The position numbers and the translations under genes are program-made. A DNA stretch of 64,000 nt from Bathynomus jamesi (Eukaryota > Arthropoda > Malacostraca > Isopoda > Cirolanidae), in contig JAJOZX010000876.1 in the NCBI GenBank assembly GCA_023014485.1, positions 122,501 through 186,500 on the forward strand, written 5' to 3'. Shown in pieces: positions 1 to 12,022 of the stretch (position 1 is the first letter of the stretch; the number at the start of each line of letters is the position of its first letter). Under the pieces are notes generated by a model. That model did no database searches and had not been told where the DNA came from. It saw only the letters and a list, made by a program, of their open reading frames with translations.

Positions 1-29
1 TATATATTTGTGTGTGTGTGTATATGTGG

Positions 30-396
30 CGTGCGTAGGCAACTGGGTATAAGTTGAAGTTGAGTGTATGATAATTCATGGATGTAGTGAGGTTTTTTTG
101 TGACGTAACACTACGGGGGGGTACCTGGAACTTTATTTGTTTTTTAATGTAGAATTTTTTATTTTTCGGGAAAAGGATACGTTGGTCCTGATTACGTTAG
201 GTTACGCTAGGTTAGGTTAGTTAAAGTTCGGTTAGATTAGCTAGTACCTCATTATTTAACGACTTTATTAAACAACCTTCGAACCCTCAATTGCGTCCGA
301 AACACTTATCACGCCCTTCTCGGCTCGATGACACTAAGGTTAGGTTAAGTTAAATTAGGTTTTTAGATACATGGATTTAAAGAAGTCAGTACCTCG

Positions 397-401
<5 letters not shown>
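30..401 (+). repeat. Dispersed repeat C, copy 1
   Basis: Shares blocks in the same order with 17185-17735: AACTGGGYATAAG near the start, TAATTCAYRGATGTAGTGAGGT, CCTGATTACGTTAGGTTACG, CGAAACACTTATC, GATGACACTAA and GTCAGTACCTCGCTTA at the end. The better copy starts with GCATAAGCGAGGT and ends with its reverse complement, so this is probably a non-autonomous element with short inverted ends. The interior is rich in TTAGGTT-like words. It has no coding capacity and is bounded on the right by (TA)n. Confidence 0.55.
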
Positions 402-443
<42 letters not shown>

Positions 444-445
444 TC

Positions 446-494
<49 letters not shown>
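398..494. repeat. Compound (TA)n(GT)n microsatellite
   Basis: About 55 bases of TA followed by about 40 bases of GT, starting exactly at the end of dispersed repeat C copy 1. Confidence 0.95.
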
Positions 495-495
<1 letters not shown>

Positions 496-665
496 CTCCA
501 TTTCTCTTTTCATCACATCAAGTTTACGATGACATCACAGGGCAGTAATGATGTGTCTTTATTTATAACTATGTTGAAATTGAAGCTTTACTAATTTGAC
601 TCGGGTTAAAACGAGGATATTATATTACTTTTTCAGCTATATATATATATATATATATATATTAT

Positions 666-696
<31 letters not shown>

Positions 697-1426
697 ATGG
701 TATCCCTTTAATGAAGAACATTAAGGTTCCTGCAGAAGGCAATATGTTGGTTGCAAAATATATCTTCGTATCTTTCGCCTTTGCCATAAATACACTGAAT
801 AGCCCGACGAACCCCTTCACGCAGTAAGCAAGAGGGCGCAGCGATGCCGTTTCATTTCTATAATTTAATTATGATAACGGGTTATGCCGGTTCATTAATA
901 TAATGGGGCTTCCTCCACCCAATAAATTGAGCGGCATTCGTCCCCAAATTACTCCCATAAAATTCTGAATACATTGAAATGAAATCCCAAAACAAAAGTT
1001 ATTCTTTCTCACTTAACCTAATTCCTGCGCATAATTTCCTTTCATACACATGCCTTATAATTCCCTCTGCACATCACTCAACCCCACTCTCACCCTTATC
1101 CCTCAACCCCACCCTCACCCTCATCCCTCTTCGCCGTTCCCCTCCTCCAGGAGGTGTGTGTGTGTGTGTGTGTTGCTGTTAGAGAGCGACAGGCAAGTCC
1201 GTCCAATTTAGGCCCGTGCGCAATTTCCCGTCCTTAATGATGTTCATCCGTTCATTCGCTCAATCATCCGGATGAGGAGCCAAATCTGGCACTGCTCGTG
1301 CCGTCCGCCGGGAAGAGGAGCGAAGACTCAACGAAAAGAGGTAATCAGGTTTAGTGAGGTACTGAAGAGAAAGTACTATGTTGAAAGCAGGTTGACTGAG
1401 GTACACGCAGCTTTGAGGACAGCTCT

Positions 1427-1472
<46 letters not shown>

Positions 1473-1865
1473 GATTTATTAGGGCATTTGAGAGGGAGTG
1501 ACTGTTTAATGGGTTTAGTGATTTTCAGTAATTTCTTCTAGGAAACATCGTGCTGAGTAAATGGAGAAGTAGGGAGGAGGGTTAGGGTTAGCGAGCAGGT
1601 TTAGCGAGGTATTCTAAAAACTAAAAGGACAGGTAGTAAGCCATGTGTGTGTGTGAGAGAGTACCATTAATAAACTGCGTAAATGTGTAGAGTAAGTAAG
1701 AAAGTTACAAATCACAAGAGTCCAAACAGAAGCAAAGATGACAAAAGCAATTTATCAGAACAATTTTTAACGACTTTATTGATTAAATATAAAACACAAA
1801 CTAAAATTTGCGTCGAGCGAAGCGAGGAAAGAAACTCTACATTATGAAACATAATTCGTATAATA

Positions 1866-1901
<36 letters not shown>

Positions 1902-2247
1902 TAATTAGTCTACATGAATTATTTTCAGTGAAAAATGGACGCTCTTTCATGAATTTGAGGTGTCATTTACAAATTATACGAAATGAAAAGCAGCAAGGTT
2001 GAGAGACCTTTATTACCATATTTTCAAATGGTCGAAACAGAGTTGTTTATACTTTTTTTTTCTGACCCACGAGAGAGTTTGCATATGGGGCTCTACTTCC
2101 TACCCCCTCCCCAAACTACCCCGGCCCGTGGAATCAGTGCAGTGGTTCTAATTCGAGACTGTCGAAGCGTGACATGGTGATGCAATGTCACTGTAACTGA
2201 CACTGTATATCGGGTCATAATATAATATATATATATATATATAATAT

Positions 2248-2286
<39 letters not shown>
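495..2286. other. No gene seen; microsatellites only
   Basis: Contains an interrupted (TA)n at 639-697, short (GT)n at 1155-1171, (CA)n(TA)n at 1428-1472, (AAT)n near 1862-1897 and (TA)n at 2220-2283. Open frames here are short and built from low-complexity sequence. I recognise no domain or RNA gene. Confidence 0.6.
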
Positions 2287-2288
<2 letters not shown>

Positions 2289-2485
2289 GTGGTTAGCGTC
2301 GCTGACTACAAATTTATCGGCCCCGGCATCGAGAACCGGTGACGGCAGGCGTTAAGTTAAGACGCTGGGCTGCTGGTGGGGCGTGGTTCGGATTCCACAT
2401 TAAACTGTAGGTCTAAGGTGGAGTGACAAGCTTGACCTTCGTCAGAATGAACAATTCGGGCGGAAGCAAAACCAAGGTTAACCAA

Positions 2486-2490
<5 letters not shown>
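2287..2490 (+). mobile_element. SINE-A copy 1 (tRNA-derived, internally shortened)
   Basis: Begins inside a tRNA-like head (GTGGTTAGCGTCGCTGACTA, then a decayed B-box region) and passes into a second tRNA-like unit (TTAAGACGCTGGGCTGCTG, then GGTTCGGATTCCAC). It ends with the conserved tail that includes GACAAGCTTGACCTTC and GGGCGGAAGCAAAACCAA. The linker present in copies at 6261 and 45955 is missing. It is flanked on both sides by (TA)n. A Pol III retroposon, with no protein coded. Confidence 0.8.
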
Positions 2491-2532
<42 letters not shown>

Positions 2533-2560
2533 GAGTGTATATATAATATATTATATATAC
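2488..2560. repeat. (TA)n microsatellite
   Basis: AT-alternating array with a short CACACGAGTG interruption, directly behind the SINE-A tail. Confidence 0.9.
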
Positions 2561-2816
2561 AATTCCAGACGATCACGATTTATACGTGATTTCGCGCAAT
2601 TCTAACTTCATTTTTGGGGTGGATTTAAGAAATAGCGTTGTGCGGATAAAAAAATGTTTTTGATATTCTCTAATTTGTCTTTTCATACCAAAGATCACAA
2701 TATCAGCGTTGAATAAAGATAAACAATGATAAAAAATCCATACAAAAGTATTACATCAAGAAGCAAATTCGTGACAAAATCTAATTTAACGGCTTAAAAA
2801 AAAAAAAACTAAAGTA

Positions 2817-2907
2817 CAGGGTGGGCAAAAAATCTGGGCACCCCTCTAATGTAAAAATTAGATATGCGAGTATTTTGAAGGGATGCCCAGACTTTTTGTC
2901 CACCCTA
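2817..2907. mobile_element. 91-bp mini-MITE, Tc1/mariner type
   Basis: The left end CAGGGTGGGCAAAAAATCTG faces a right end whose reverse complement reads TAGGGTGGACAAAAAGTCTG, with TA on both outer sides. The arms make up over half of the length. This is the end structure of a mariner-type MITE; there is no room for coding sequence. Confidence 0.75.
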
Positions 2908-2909
2908 TA

Positions 2910-3156
2910 TACTAATAATATATTTGACTATGCCAGTGAACATAATAAAATTACCCAAATTAATAAAATAACAGATGATAAACATACGCTGTCATATTTT
3001 GGATCAACAAACCATTAAACTCATCGCAACTCCCTGCAACGTAAGACTATTGCAATTTAAGTAGTTCTCAAACCGTTTAATATTTTCGCTTTATGAGTAC
3101 TGAAACCAGCTAATAGAAGTGCAGTAAGAACATGGTATTAAAATGTTTTTTATCAC

Positions 3157-3218
<62 letters not shown>

Positions 3219-4077
3219 TTAAAAGGACAAGAGGGAACCTCAAAGACCTTTCGGTCCACTCGGGGAGGTTCTTGTTATTAAACTAGTGCATTTTTTAATT
3301 ATTCTAGCAGATGAAAACTGAATAGAGAAACATAAGGCTCTCTTCCCACCCTCCGCTTCCTCTCGCATTGAAAAAGGTTGAAGAAAATACTTTGACTCTG
3401 GAAAAGTAGCAAGGAAGTTTTACGGGAAAGAGGAGAATATACAAACCAGCTCGACAATTACGTTATGCACAAATAGAAACCGTACACTAAAGAGCATGGT
3501 TGTATAACCCAACAATAATATCAACGACTTGGTATCGTCACAAAAACCTCGAACATATGTTTGAAACAGGAATTGAGAGAAAAAAATCAGATTTTCCACC
3601 CCATGCCCTCACCCTTCACATGCACTTAGTCCAAGAGAAGGAAGAGAAAAAATAGAGAAGGACGGTGGAAACGCAACTTTACATCACCTAATCCATGCCA
3701 TATATTTCTTTCTTTTAGCTTTTGTTCATTAGGAGATTATGCATTTCTATAAAATACTTGTCTAGTCTATTAACAAGGCAGGCAAGTGTGTGAGCTTGTT
3801 TTCTGTAACTGGATGTCGGGTAAAGTTAATAACAGCCGACAACCTTCCTGCTCTATTTAAAAATAATATAAAATTATCATTAAAGTTCAAATAGCCTTTT
3901 ATGCCATGAATAAGTGGTTTTGGTAAATATAATTTATAAATAAATCTATAAATAATAATTAAACATGGGACTAGTTGGTGTAGCGTATAGAGTCATTAGG
4001 TTTTCACCTCACTTAAGCGTGGTGGATATGCGTTCCAAGTCGCAAAGCTCAAGTTAGTTAACTGTTATGGAAGGTGT
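2910..4077. other. No gene seen
   Basis: Holds a (GA)n array at 3163-3215 and a small imperfect hairpin at about 3235-3273 (GAACCTC pairing with GAGGTTC). At 3963-4050 there is a weak tRNA-like stretch (TTGGTGTAGCG, then GCGTTCCAAGTCGC), too degenerate to call. Confidence 0.5.
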
Positions 4078-4250
4078 CAATATGTCGTTTGAAAATGAGA
4101 CAATGTGACAATATGTCGTTTGAAAATGTGACAATGTGACAATATGTCGTTTGAAAATGTGACAATATGTCCTTTGAAAATGTGACAATGTGACAATATG
4201 TCCTTTGAAAATGTGACAATGTGACAATATGTCGTTTGAAAATGTGCTTT
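4078..4250. repeat. 31-bp minisatellite, about six units
   Basis: Head-to-tail units of the form CAATATGTCGTTTGAAAATG plus GACAATGTGA. One unit is shortened to about 23 bases and two carry CCTTTG in place of CGTTTG. The array runs on the minus strand as an uninterrupted His/Ile/Phe-rich frame, which is a product of the periodicity and not a gene. Confidence 0.85.
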
Positions 4251-4848
4251 TCATAGATGTCATAAAATTAAGCGATGAGTAATGTGGTAAGAAAGAAATA
4301 GTCAGTACGGGACGAATATTTTTAGAAATCTTCTAATAAGCATGGGAAAGCTTACCTAACCTAACCTTAGTTACAAAAAAATACTTGTATGTAGTTGTAT
4401 GCTCTATTAAAAGTCTACTAAGCAATTTATTCTTCTGAAACAAAACAAATAAAAACTGTTCGTCAATGTTAATCTTAGCCTTGGATGTCTGATGTGTATG
4501 AGTCTGCCAATTCTTTGAATGTTGCCGAATTTCAACTTGGGTCTCGCGTCGTAAAAGGTGTTTATGCGGCAAACGATAAAGCGAGTCGTTCAAACTTCGC
4601 GGTGTTGTGCCACCACGAGAGTAGAGAAAATCTCTTTCCAGCGAGGAATATCAGTGGGAGGTCCCTGTATCTATCCCTGTGTAACTTGCCCCTTATGAAG
4701 GATGAAAGTGTTTCGTGGGTAACCGGTAATCACCCGTTGTTGCTACGGCGAATTCAAGAGTCTCCCACTTAGAGGTGTTTATGAGGCAAATGATTAAAAA
4801 ATGAGAGGGACACAAGTCTACCTTGCCTCACTTTATTTAATTTAGCGT

Positions 4849-4850
<2 letters not shown>
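4251..4850. other. No recognised gene; two spaced direct repeats
   Basis: A 95-codon plus-strand frame (4485-4772) has no recognisable domain. The block GGTGTTTATGMGGCAAAYGAT occurs twice, near 4557 and 4774, about 215 bases apart. This might be the relic of a terminal repeat, but I cannot link it to a family. Confidence 0.35.
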
Positions 4851-4852
<2 letters not shown>

Positions 4853-4920
<68 letters not shown>

Positions 4921-4921
4921 C

Positions 4922-4961
<40 letters not shown>
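4853..4961. repeat. (TA)n microsatellite, about 110 bases
   Basis: Nearly pure TA array with phase breaks (ATTATA, CTGTATATATT). Confidence 0.95.
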
Positions 4962-4965
<4 letters not shown>

Positions 4966-5039
4966 GGACCATACAACGGAAAAACGAACCTGGCATTGGT
5001 CGAGAGAAGTCTGAATTGAAATCTGTATCCATCTTTAAG

Positions 5040-5360
5040 AATCATACTTTTTCATTGTTCCATAAAGAAAAACCTCCATTTTAACACGCATATGCTGCAA
5101 GAATACTGTGCAGCCTGTCACATCACGATACACTTTTCAGGGGAATAGACAAAAAAAAAGGTTTGAAGCCCTTCCTTGGCGTCAAGAAACCCAGCTATGG
5201 ATCCTATTGATTACGCCTGGGAGCATCTTCATCGCCAACTGCGAAAAACAAGGCCTCCTCCCACATCTGTGGTATCAAATCTAAGGAAAATAGTGAGTGA
5301 ACTTTTGGCAAAATTTGGACTATAGCGTCATCCAAAATCTCATCGTATCAGTGCCACAAT
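5040..5360 (+). pseudogene. Tc1-like transposase remnant (C-terminal DDE part)
   Basis: Conceptual plus-strand translation in shifting frames gives a decayed block around CHITIHF and then NPAMDPIDYAWEHLHRQLRK-like sequence. That matches the third catalytic block of Tc1-family transposases, normally P-D-x-N-P-I-E-x-x-W. Here the usual acidic position reads Asp (PIDYAW). The frame then runs to TSVVSNLRKIVSELLAKFG and stops. The N-terminal DNA-binding part and both terminal repeats are absent. Family-level identification rests on motif memory only. Confidence 0.5.
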
Positions 5361-5377
5361 GTGTCTAAACCTTCATC

Positions 5378-5378
5378 T

Positions 5379-5450
<72 letters not shown>

Positions 5451-5460
5451 TATATATATA
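5378..5460. repeat. (CA)n followed by (TA)n
   Basis: CA tract of about 28 bases followed by about 50 bases of TA. Confidence 0.9.
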
Positions 5461-6260
5461 AAAGAAACTAAAAGACTGTCCAGTCTTAATAAATGAATAT
5501 ACAAAGTATAAATAAAATAACCTTTTTATACAAAGTATAAATAAAATAACCTTTTTATAACAACTAAAATCACTAAGAACTTGAAGAAAAACCAACCAAC
5601 CAACTACTCTCTGCAACCAATAATAATAATAATAATTACAAACGCCAAACACGAAAACAAAAGAAACGAAAAGACCCGAAATTACAAAATTTCAAATCAT
5701 TCGATATAATTTGCCTAATGAAACCACTTCATTTCGTGGGCATTCCTTACAACGTTCAATGAATGAATGAACGTAACGTAATGTGGAGATCAATGCCATC
5801 CCCAGCCCCGGCAGTGTCTCTAGTTCTCGTAGTGTGGCGACTAACAGCAACAGCAGTAGCAGCAGCAGCAGCAGCAAGCACGCTGGTATCGCCGAACAAA
5901 ATCTTCTTTGAAAAGACATAAGAAAGAAAAGCAGAGGTTGCGAAGGCCAATTAAAAAAGCTAAAAAAGACACGTAGCTAAAAAGTAAGCAGAAAAAAATC
6001 AAGAAGGAAGATTTTATTTAAGATGGAACCTATTGGTAAATCTCGGAGGAACAAGGAATTTAACCCGAGTGTCAGTTTTAATGCTTTCGCCCACCATAAA
6101 ACCTATACGGGAGCTGCTTCCTTTAATGGAAAAGACCGGGAACGGATTCCAAAGTTTTAGTTAGTGTTTCCCGCAAGATAAGGACAAGGAGACCGAGAGG
6201 GTGTCGCTTTAAGACGCGCGCATGTACACACACACACACACACACATATAATATACACAC
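5461..6260. other. No gene seen; tandem and triplet repeats
   Basis: Includes a direct repeat of ACAAAGTATAAATAAAATAA with the following CCTTTTTATA (5500-5558), an (AAT)n tract near 5620 and an AGC/CAG-type tract at 5847-5877. The triplet tract gives a false leucine-rich, signal-peptide-like frame on the minus strand. (CA)n lies at 6221-6247. Confidence 0.5.
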
Positions 6261-6567
6261 CTTCCTTTGGTTATATTGGTTTTGCTTCCGCCCGAATTGT
6301 TCATTCTGGAGAAGGTCAAGCTTGTCACTCCACCTTAGACCACGAGTTTAACGTGGAATCCGAACCACGCCCCATCAGCAGCCCATTGTCTTAACCACTA
6401 GGCTACCCAGGGTACCCAACTCATTTATCAACCAACCAATTTTTTTTTATCGTGTAGAAGGATAAACAGCTGGGTTTTGCTGCGCGCCGCCTGCCGTCAC
6501 CGGGTCTCGAACCCGGGGCCGATGGATTCGTAGTCAGCGTCGCTAACCACTACACCACAGAGGCGCT
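6261..6567 (-). mobile_element. SINE-A copy 2 (full dimeric form)
   Basis: Read on the minus strand, head 1 contains the A-box-like TGTGGTGTAGTGGTTAGCG and the B box GGGTTCGAGACCC. A linker (CAGCTGTTTATCC, then a T-rich run) leads to head 2 (GGGTACCCTGGGTAGCCTAG, TTAAGACAATGGGCTGCTG, GGTTCGGATTCC) and the tail (AAGCTTGACCTTCTCCAGAA, GGGCGGAAGCAAAACCAA). It shows the complete order head 1, linker, head 2, tail. Two tRNA-like units in one SINE are diagnostic of a dimeric tRNA SINE; the partner LINE is not identified. Confidence 0.85.
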
Positions 6568-6993
6568 TGAACGTGTATATACAGCATTAAAATTGATGAA
6601 TTTACTTTCACACTAAATCGTTTTTCCGTGTAGCAGATTTTGCATGCGGGAAAAGGCTTAATTTGAAAGTCAAAAGTAGCGCGTTTTTTAATATTAAAAT
6701 TACCATAAGATTTTTCGGACATGAAACACATTATTTTCTCTTTTCGAGGTTAAGCTACATTATTTCTTTCCTTTAAGACAAAAGTCACCATTTACAGAGT
6801 GTACATACATACACACACACACACACACACATACACACGTCATTCTAGAAGTGCATTTTGACTGGGAGAGCAAAAAGGCTTGAACTATATTTAAGCTTTA
6901 ACAAAGAAACATTGATTTCTTTCATTTAATAATTCAAACCCAATAATTCATCTCTCACTCTTCTTAAAAGATGCCTTTCATACATAATTTTAT

Positions 6994-7082
<89 letters not shown>

Positions 7083-9197
7083 GTGTGTGTATATTCATAT
7101 AAATTATGATACAAAATTTGCCTCAAGTTGTATAAATTATGCAATTATTTAATAGAAAAAGGCCTTTTCTTGCTAATAAAAGGGAAGTTAGCCTCATTAG
7201 AAGTAATAATGTCGCTGAATTGAGGAAGTTTTATATTTTTCTTTTTCTTTTTTTTACAAATTTACGATAAAATGTCTTCTAACTTCCACCGAAAGCACCT
7301 TTCGATTGTAGCCGAATTTTTGCACTTCGGCAGAGAATTTTCACTAAATTTTCCTCTTTTTTTTCTTATGAAGTGAATTTTCCGCTTAATTAAAAGCTTT
7401 TTATCTTTCTTTTTCTTTTTTTTTTCTTTAATGTAGGTGCAAAGTACTGAAAAAAATGTAAATTCTCTCTTTTGAGATTTTAAAGAAAAGTTAAAATTCC
7501 TTAATTTAGCCTTAGTCTGTTCGGAATATATTTCTTGCGTCTAAGTATGTATTTTCAGCTACATTTTTTTATTTTTTTTTATTTGGAGTAAAGAATTGTT
7601 GTTTTTTTTTTTAGTCTATTTTCAATAAAGAAAATATTGTCAAATACGCCAAAAAAAAAAATCCCCCTTACCTCACCCACCCTTTTTTTTTTTTTACTTT
7701 CTGCGCATTCGTTTTGCGCAGTAAAAGTTTCTCTAATTTTGTTTTCTTTTAATATTTTATAAACTTTAAAAACAAAAAAAAAAACGTTTTTCCTTTAAAA
7801 CGACAGCATTAAAGACTCAAAATATTTTTAGAAGAATTTCTGCTCGCAATAAGTAAAAATGAAAATAAAACAAAGGAACATTCACAAAAATCGATAATGA
7901 ACTTGTTTTAAGACCTGTATGGAAAATAGGACAAATGCAGACATGGCGAAAACGAGTCGAAAGAAAAAAGTAAAAAAAAAAAAAAAGAGATATCGTCGAT
8001 ACGAATAAAAATATTCGGAATTATTCGCTATTCGTATTTTTGTATTTTTTCTAGTAATGCATAATTTAAAAGTGTTTATTTCCCGTAAGAGTGAATGCGG
8101 AGTGTATCCGATTACCCCCCTCGCTCGCCCCCACCCCCCTCCAAAAATACTAAAATAACTTTCTACGCAATAAGCAGTTGAAAGACAAGATTTTATATTT
8201 ACCTTTCAAAGGTCGAACTGAGAGAAGGTTAACTGTTTTTGTTGAATCACAGTTCCAAATTTACAAGTTACTTAATTGGCTCCACATTCAGTGAAAGCTA
8301 TGTTAGTCGAGCAAGAGCAAAGTCCACTCAAATCAGCCATGCATTTCTGGAGCACCGGGTGCAGAGACCCTTAATGTTCCCTCGACCCGAAAGACAACCG
8401 TCTTTAGATTTCGTACTGCGTTCGAGTACTTTAATCTGCGTGTGCGCATCACTGAGTCAGTTCTGAGCAACTACTGATGTGATGTTGATGCGCGATTTGG
8501 GGTTCCGCTGAAAATGAGCAAATAGAATTATCTTGTAATTCTCGTACAAAACAAGATGCATCTTTCTTTCACGGGAAATGTCATTAATGAAGCGCAAGGA
8601 AGATTGTCCTCATTTCGTTTAATAATACAGCTGACTTTCAGTCTCAGTTTCTTTTTCGTAATTTTACCAAAGTACATATTATAAATCAAAAACATGCGTG
8701 AAAGGGTCTCATGATTATATGAAATGGGATAGAGTCATGTGAAAAAGACATAAAATAATATGGTTCGCAAATCCTATAAATGTTTCAGGAAAGCGAAATG
8801 GCAAAACAAGAGGAGACTAAGTAATAAAATAGAGACGAGGTAAATTTAGACCAAAAGTATAATGAAAGGTTCTCCTCAGTTGAAAAAACAACTTTATACT
8901 TAATACTTCCCAATAAGTGCTTTTATATGATACACAGTGCGCGAGACCAAGTAAACATGAGTATGTATACTTGTATATCTGCGTGTGCGTATGTGTTTTA
9001 CTGAAGATGTATTCTTCTTTAAATCCGACTTCTACCTGCCAGTAAAGAAGCAACGCTTTTTCTTTCATGGCCTTATTTCTAGTTAAAAATCCTTTTCATT
9101 CTTTAAATTGACCTTCCTTCTTATTATAAGTTCGAATCCTTATCCTTCCTCTTTGTCCTGCAGTCCTGAATCCTCATTTTGTCCATTGTTCCTTTGT

Positions 9198-9241
<44 letters not shown>

Positions 9242-9655
9242 CTCGGCAAATGCTCCGATTTCAATGCGTTTTAAAAAAAAATTTCTGGAGGGACAAAATC
9301 TTTGTATACATTTTTCTGTGTATTTTATTGGTCTTATTTTATTTTGGAATTTAGTCATTTTTCACTCATTCGCCAAGTTATTTTGTTTGTTTTATTCTGT
9401 TCAGAATTCTCATTCCTTTCCATCTCCGTTTTCCTAAAGTTTCCTTCCGATAAAACACTTTACAGAAGACGACTCGAAATAAAGGGAAAATTACTCTTAG
9501 GATACTAGTTAATTACATGTATGAAGACCGAGCTTCATTCTCCAATAGGGAGTTGTATATTTTTAAGTTAATTTATACACTACACACACACACACCACAC
9601 ACACACAATTATACATATACCAGGGTTGCTTTAACCCACCAAGACGACATCTAAA
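6568..9655. other. No gene seen; AT-rich intergenic DNA
   Basis: Contains CA at 6811-6835, (TA)n/(GT)n/(TA)n at 6994-7080, many A and T homopolymers at 7200-8100 and (CT)n at 9199-9240. Frames of 60-109 codons here cross these simple repeats and have no domain I recognise. Confidence 0.55.
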
Positions 9656-11277
9656 TATAGTGGCGCTCGGAAGTACGTGTACAGTGAAATATTTCGGTTT
9701 TATTCGTCCTTATCTTTTGTCCCATGCATACGATAGTTATGGAAATTTTACCGCTCGTTTGGAAAAATTTAACAAATAAAAAAATAGTTCAACTCGAACG
9801 TATAATGTAAAACATCAAAGAATTTAGGGAAAATAAAAAAGTTAAAATGCAAAAGTTTTCGTACATTTATTTACAAAATTATTTAATACTTTGTATGTAC
9901 ACCTTTTGCTTGAATGACTTCAATGATTCGTTTTGGGTATTTTTCTACAAAGTTTCGACATCTCTTAGTTGAAATTTTAGCCCATTTTCTAAAGAAAAAA
10001 TTGTTGTAATTCATTCAGATTCGAAGGGTTTCTCTTGCGAACAGCTTTTTTTTCAAATCAAACCATAAATTCTCGATTAAATTGAGATCTGAGCTTTGAC
10101 TAGGCCACTCTAGAAGCTTGAAATTCTTTTGTTGAAGCCATTTCATAGTGTTCTTACTTTTATGTTTTCGATCATTATCGTGTTGTAGTACCCATTTGCG
10201 ACCTATTCGCAACTCCCGAACTGAAGGCAATACATTTCCTTTAAAATTTCCTGATATTTCTTCGAATTCAGGATTTCATTGATGATAAGTTTTCCTGCAT
10301 CAGAAGCACTGAAGCATTCCCAAAGAAGTAAACTACCATCACCATGTTTGACCGTAGGAAGGATGCTTTTTTTCTCGAATGCAGTATTTGATTTTCGCCA
10401 AACATACCATTGTTCGTTGTTCCTGAATAATTCAATTTTGGTCTCGTTTTGTACAGAGAACTTTCTTCCAGAATGCAAATCCATCATTTTGATAATCTTT
10501 GGCGTACTTTAACGAGCTTCTTTGTGCGCTTTTCGTAGCAGAGGTTTTCTTCGTGCAACTCTTCCATGCAGATCATTCTTTCTCAATGTACGACGTACAG
10601 TAGAGGGATAGACATCGATCTTAGACAGTCTTAATGTTTGGCAAATATCACCTGCAATCACTCGAGGATTCGATTCGTAGCAACCATTCTTTCAATCCGT
10701 CTAGCTGTACGTTCTGAAATCTTGCAAGGTCGTCCACACCTTGGTAGAGTTTTGATTGTTGCAAAACCTTTTAATTTTTTATAAATGCAGCAACCGTCGT
10801 AAATGGAATTAGAAGTTTTTCTATCTTCCTATAAATCTTTCCAGACTCGTATGCAGCAGTAACAGATCTTTTAAGATCCGTAGACAGCTCTTTACCACGA
10901 CGACCAATTGCTTATTGATGGTTTGCACAGTCATCTGTCTTCAATAAAGATTCACAGAGAAAATTCTAGAATTCAAAAGTGTCAACAGTCTCTAATCAAT
11001 AAACAGCCAACTACCTATAACAAATTTAAACATTCTTAAAACCTTACGTGTAAATAAATGTAAAAAAACTACTGTATTTTAACATTTTTATATTTTCTTC
11101 AAATTCTTTGATGTTTTACATTATATATTGGAGTTAAACTAATTCTTTTATTTGTTAACTTTTTCAAAAAGGAAGAGTAAAACTTTTCATAAGTATTTTA
11201 TGCATGGTACAAAAGATAAGGACGAATATAACTGAAATATTTATTTCTCTGTACAAATACTTACGGATGTTACTGTA
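9656..11277 (-). mobile_element. Tc1-family DNA transposon with long inverted repeats
   Basis: Imperfect terminal inverted repeats of roughly 210-230 bases lie at about 9656-9890 and 11045-11277. Shared blocks include AAGTAYKTGTACAG, TATTCGTCCTTATCTTTTGT and ACATCAAAGAATTT. The right outer end reads ACTG followed by TA, the left end is TA followed by TAGT, consistent with a TA target duplication. The transposase pseudogene lies between them on the minus strand. The total length of about 1.6 kb is normal for Tc1 elements. Confidence 0.85.
10015..10900 (-). pseudogene. Tc1 transposase (DD34E type), inactivated
   Basis: Reading leftward, a decayed N-terminal helix-turn-helix region (GKELSTDLKRSVTAAYESGK near 10880) is followed by frames at 10487-10203 and 10230-10015. 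The first catalytic Asp is replaced: the usual D-E-[ST]-K block reads QNETKIELF. The second and third acidic residues are present (LQHDNDRK and DLNLIENLW) with 34 residues between the Asp and the Glu, the DD34E signature of Tc1. A frameshift near 10215 separates the two frames, and the N-terminal part carries stops. It cannot encode an active enzyme. The DDE fold, cut-and-paste chemistry and nuclear role are inferred from the family. Confidence 0.85.
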
Positions 11278-11710
11278 TATGTGTTGACTGAAATGAAGCC
11301 CTTAATATAGTCAATAGGACAGAAACTAACAATGAAATTATGACTAACATCAAGAACAAACACAGAAACTAAAATGGACTAAAAACTTAATTTATATTTT
11401 CGTTGACAATTATATTATTTTCTTTTTTAGTTTAGTTTTCCGCTAAAAATTTTAAAGACTAAAAGAAAAACGTATTTTGTTGTACGATAAATTGAAGGGA
11501 AACGCGTTGTTGGAAGGTGACACAACATTACCACCTGTATACATTGGTATCGTAGTACGTAGGATATAGGCATAGTCGAAGTTTGACAGTAGAAAATTTG
11601 AGTTTGTTTATCAGTAGCAATTTGTGTTACTTCATTATTGAACATTTTAGGTGAAAATATTAAGAAATAAAACCAATATAAAGCAAATAAAGAAAACCTT
11701 AATTTCTACG

Positions 11711-11713
<3 letters not shown>
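11278..11713. other. No gene seen
   Basis: AT-rich sequence between the Tc1 element and a long TA array; nothing recognised. Confidence 0.5.

Positions 11714-11787
<74 letters not shown>
11714..11787. repeat. (TA)n microsatellite
   Basis: About 75 bases of pure TA ending at the MITE that begins at 11788. Confidence 0.95.
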
Positions 11788-11790
<3 letters not shown>

Positions 11791-12022
11791 GGTGAGTCAA
11801 AAGTCCGGAAACATAGGAAGGATAAGAAACTTTTATTGCAAAAAGACACGTGTTACGAGTAATGTTATAAGATGTGCTCTATATATATATATATATATTC
11901 TCCTTTCACTTCCACACATTTTCTGGAATGTTTCCCCACTCGACCTGGACTCTTTCCAGGACATCTGGTTAGATTGCAGCACAGGCTAACATTAGTCCTA
12001 TGTTTCCGGACTTCTAACTCAC

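Noticed and set aside
180..380. TTAGG-like words suggesting arthropod telomeric repeat
   Set aside because: The words are irregular (GTTAGGTT, GTTAAGTT, GTTACG), not a tandem TTAGG array, and are part of dispersed repeat C.
3963..4050. Possible tRNA gene or SINE (TTGGTGTAGCG ... GTTCCAAGTC)
   Set aside because: No acceptor stem pairing and B box too degenerate; not similar enough to SINE-A or SINE-B.
4078..4250. CRISPR-like array
   Set aside because: The repeats are directly tandem without unique spacers.
4485..4772. 95-codon plus-strand ORF as a host gene
   Set aside because: No domain, no neighbouring coding signal and no splice context that I could support.
5692..5950. Minus-strand ORF with leucine-rich signal-peptide-like start
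   Set aside because: The leucine run is the AGC/CAG triplet tract read on the other strand; no conserved sequence follows.
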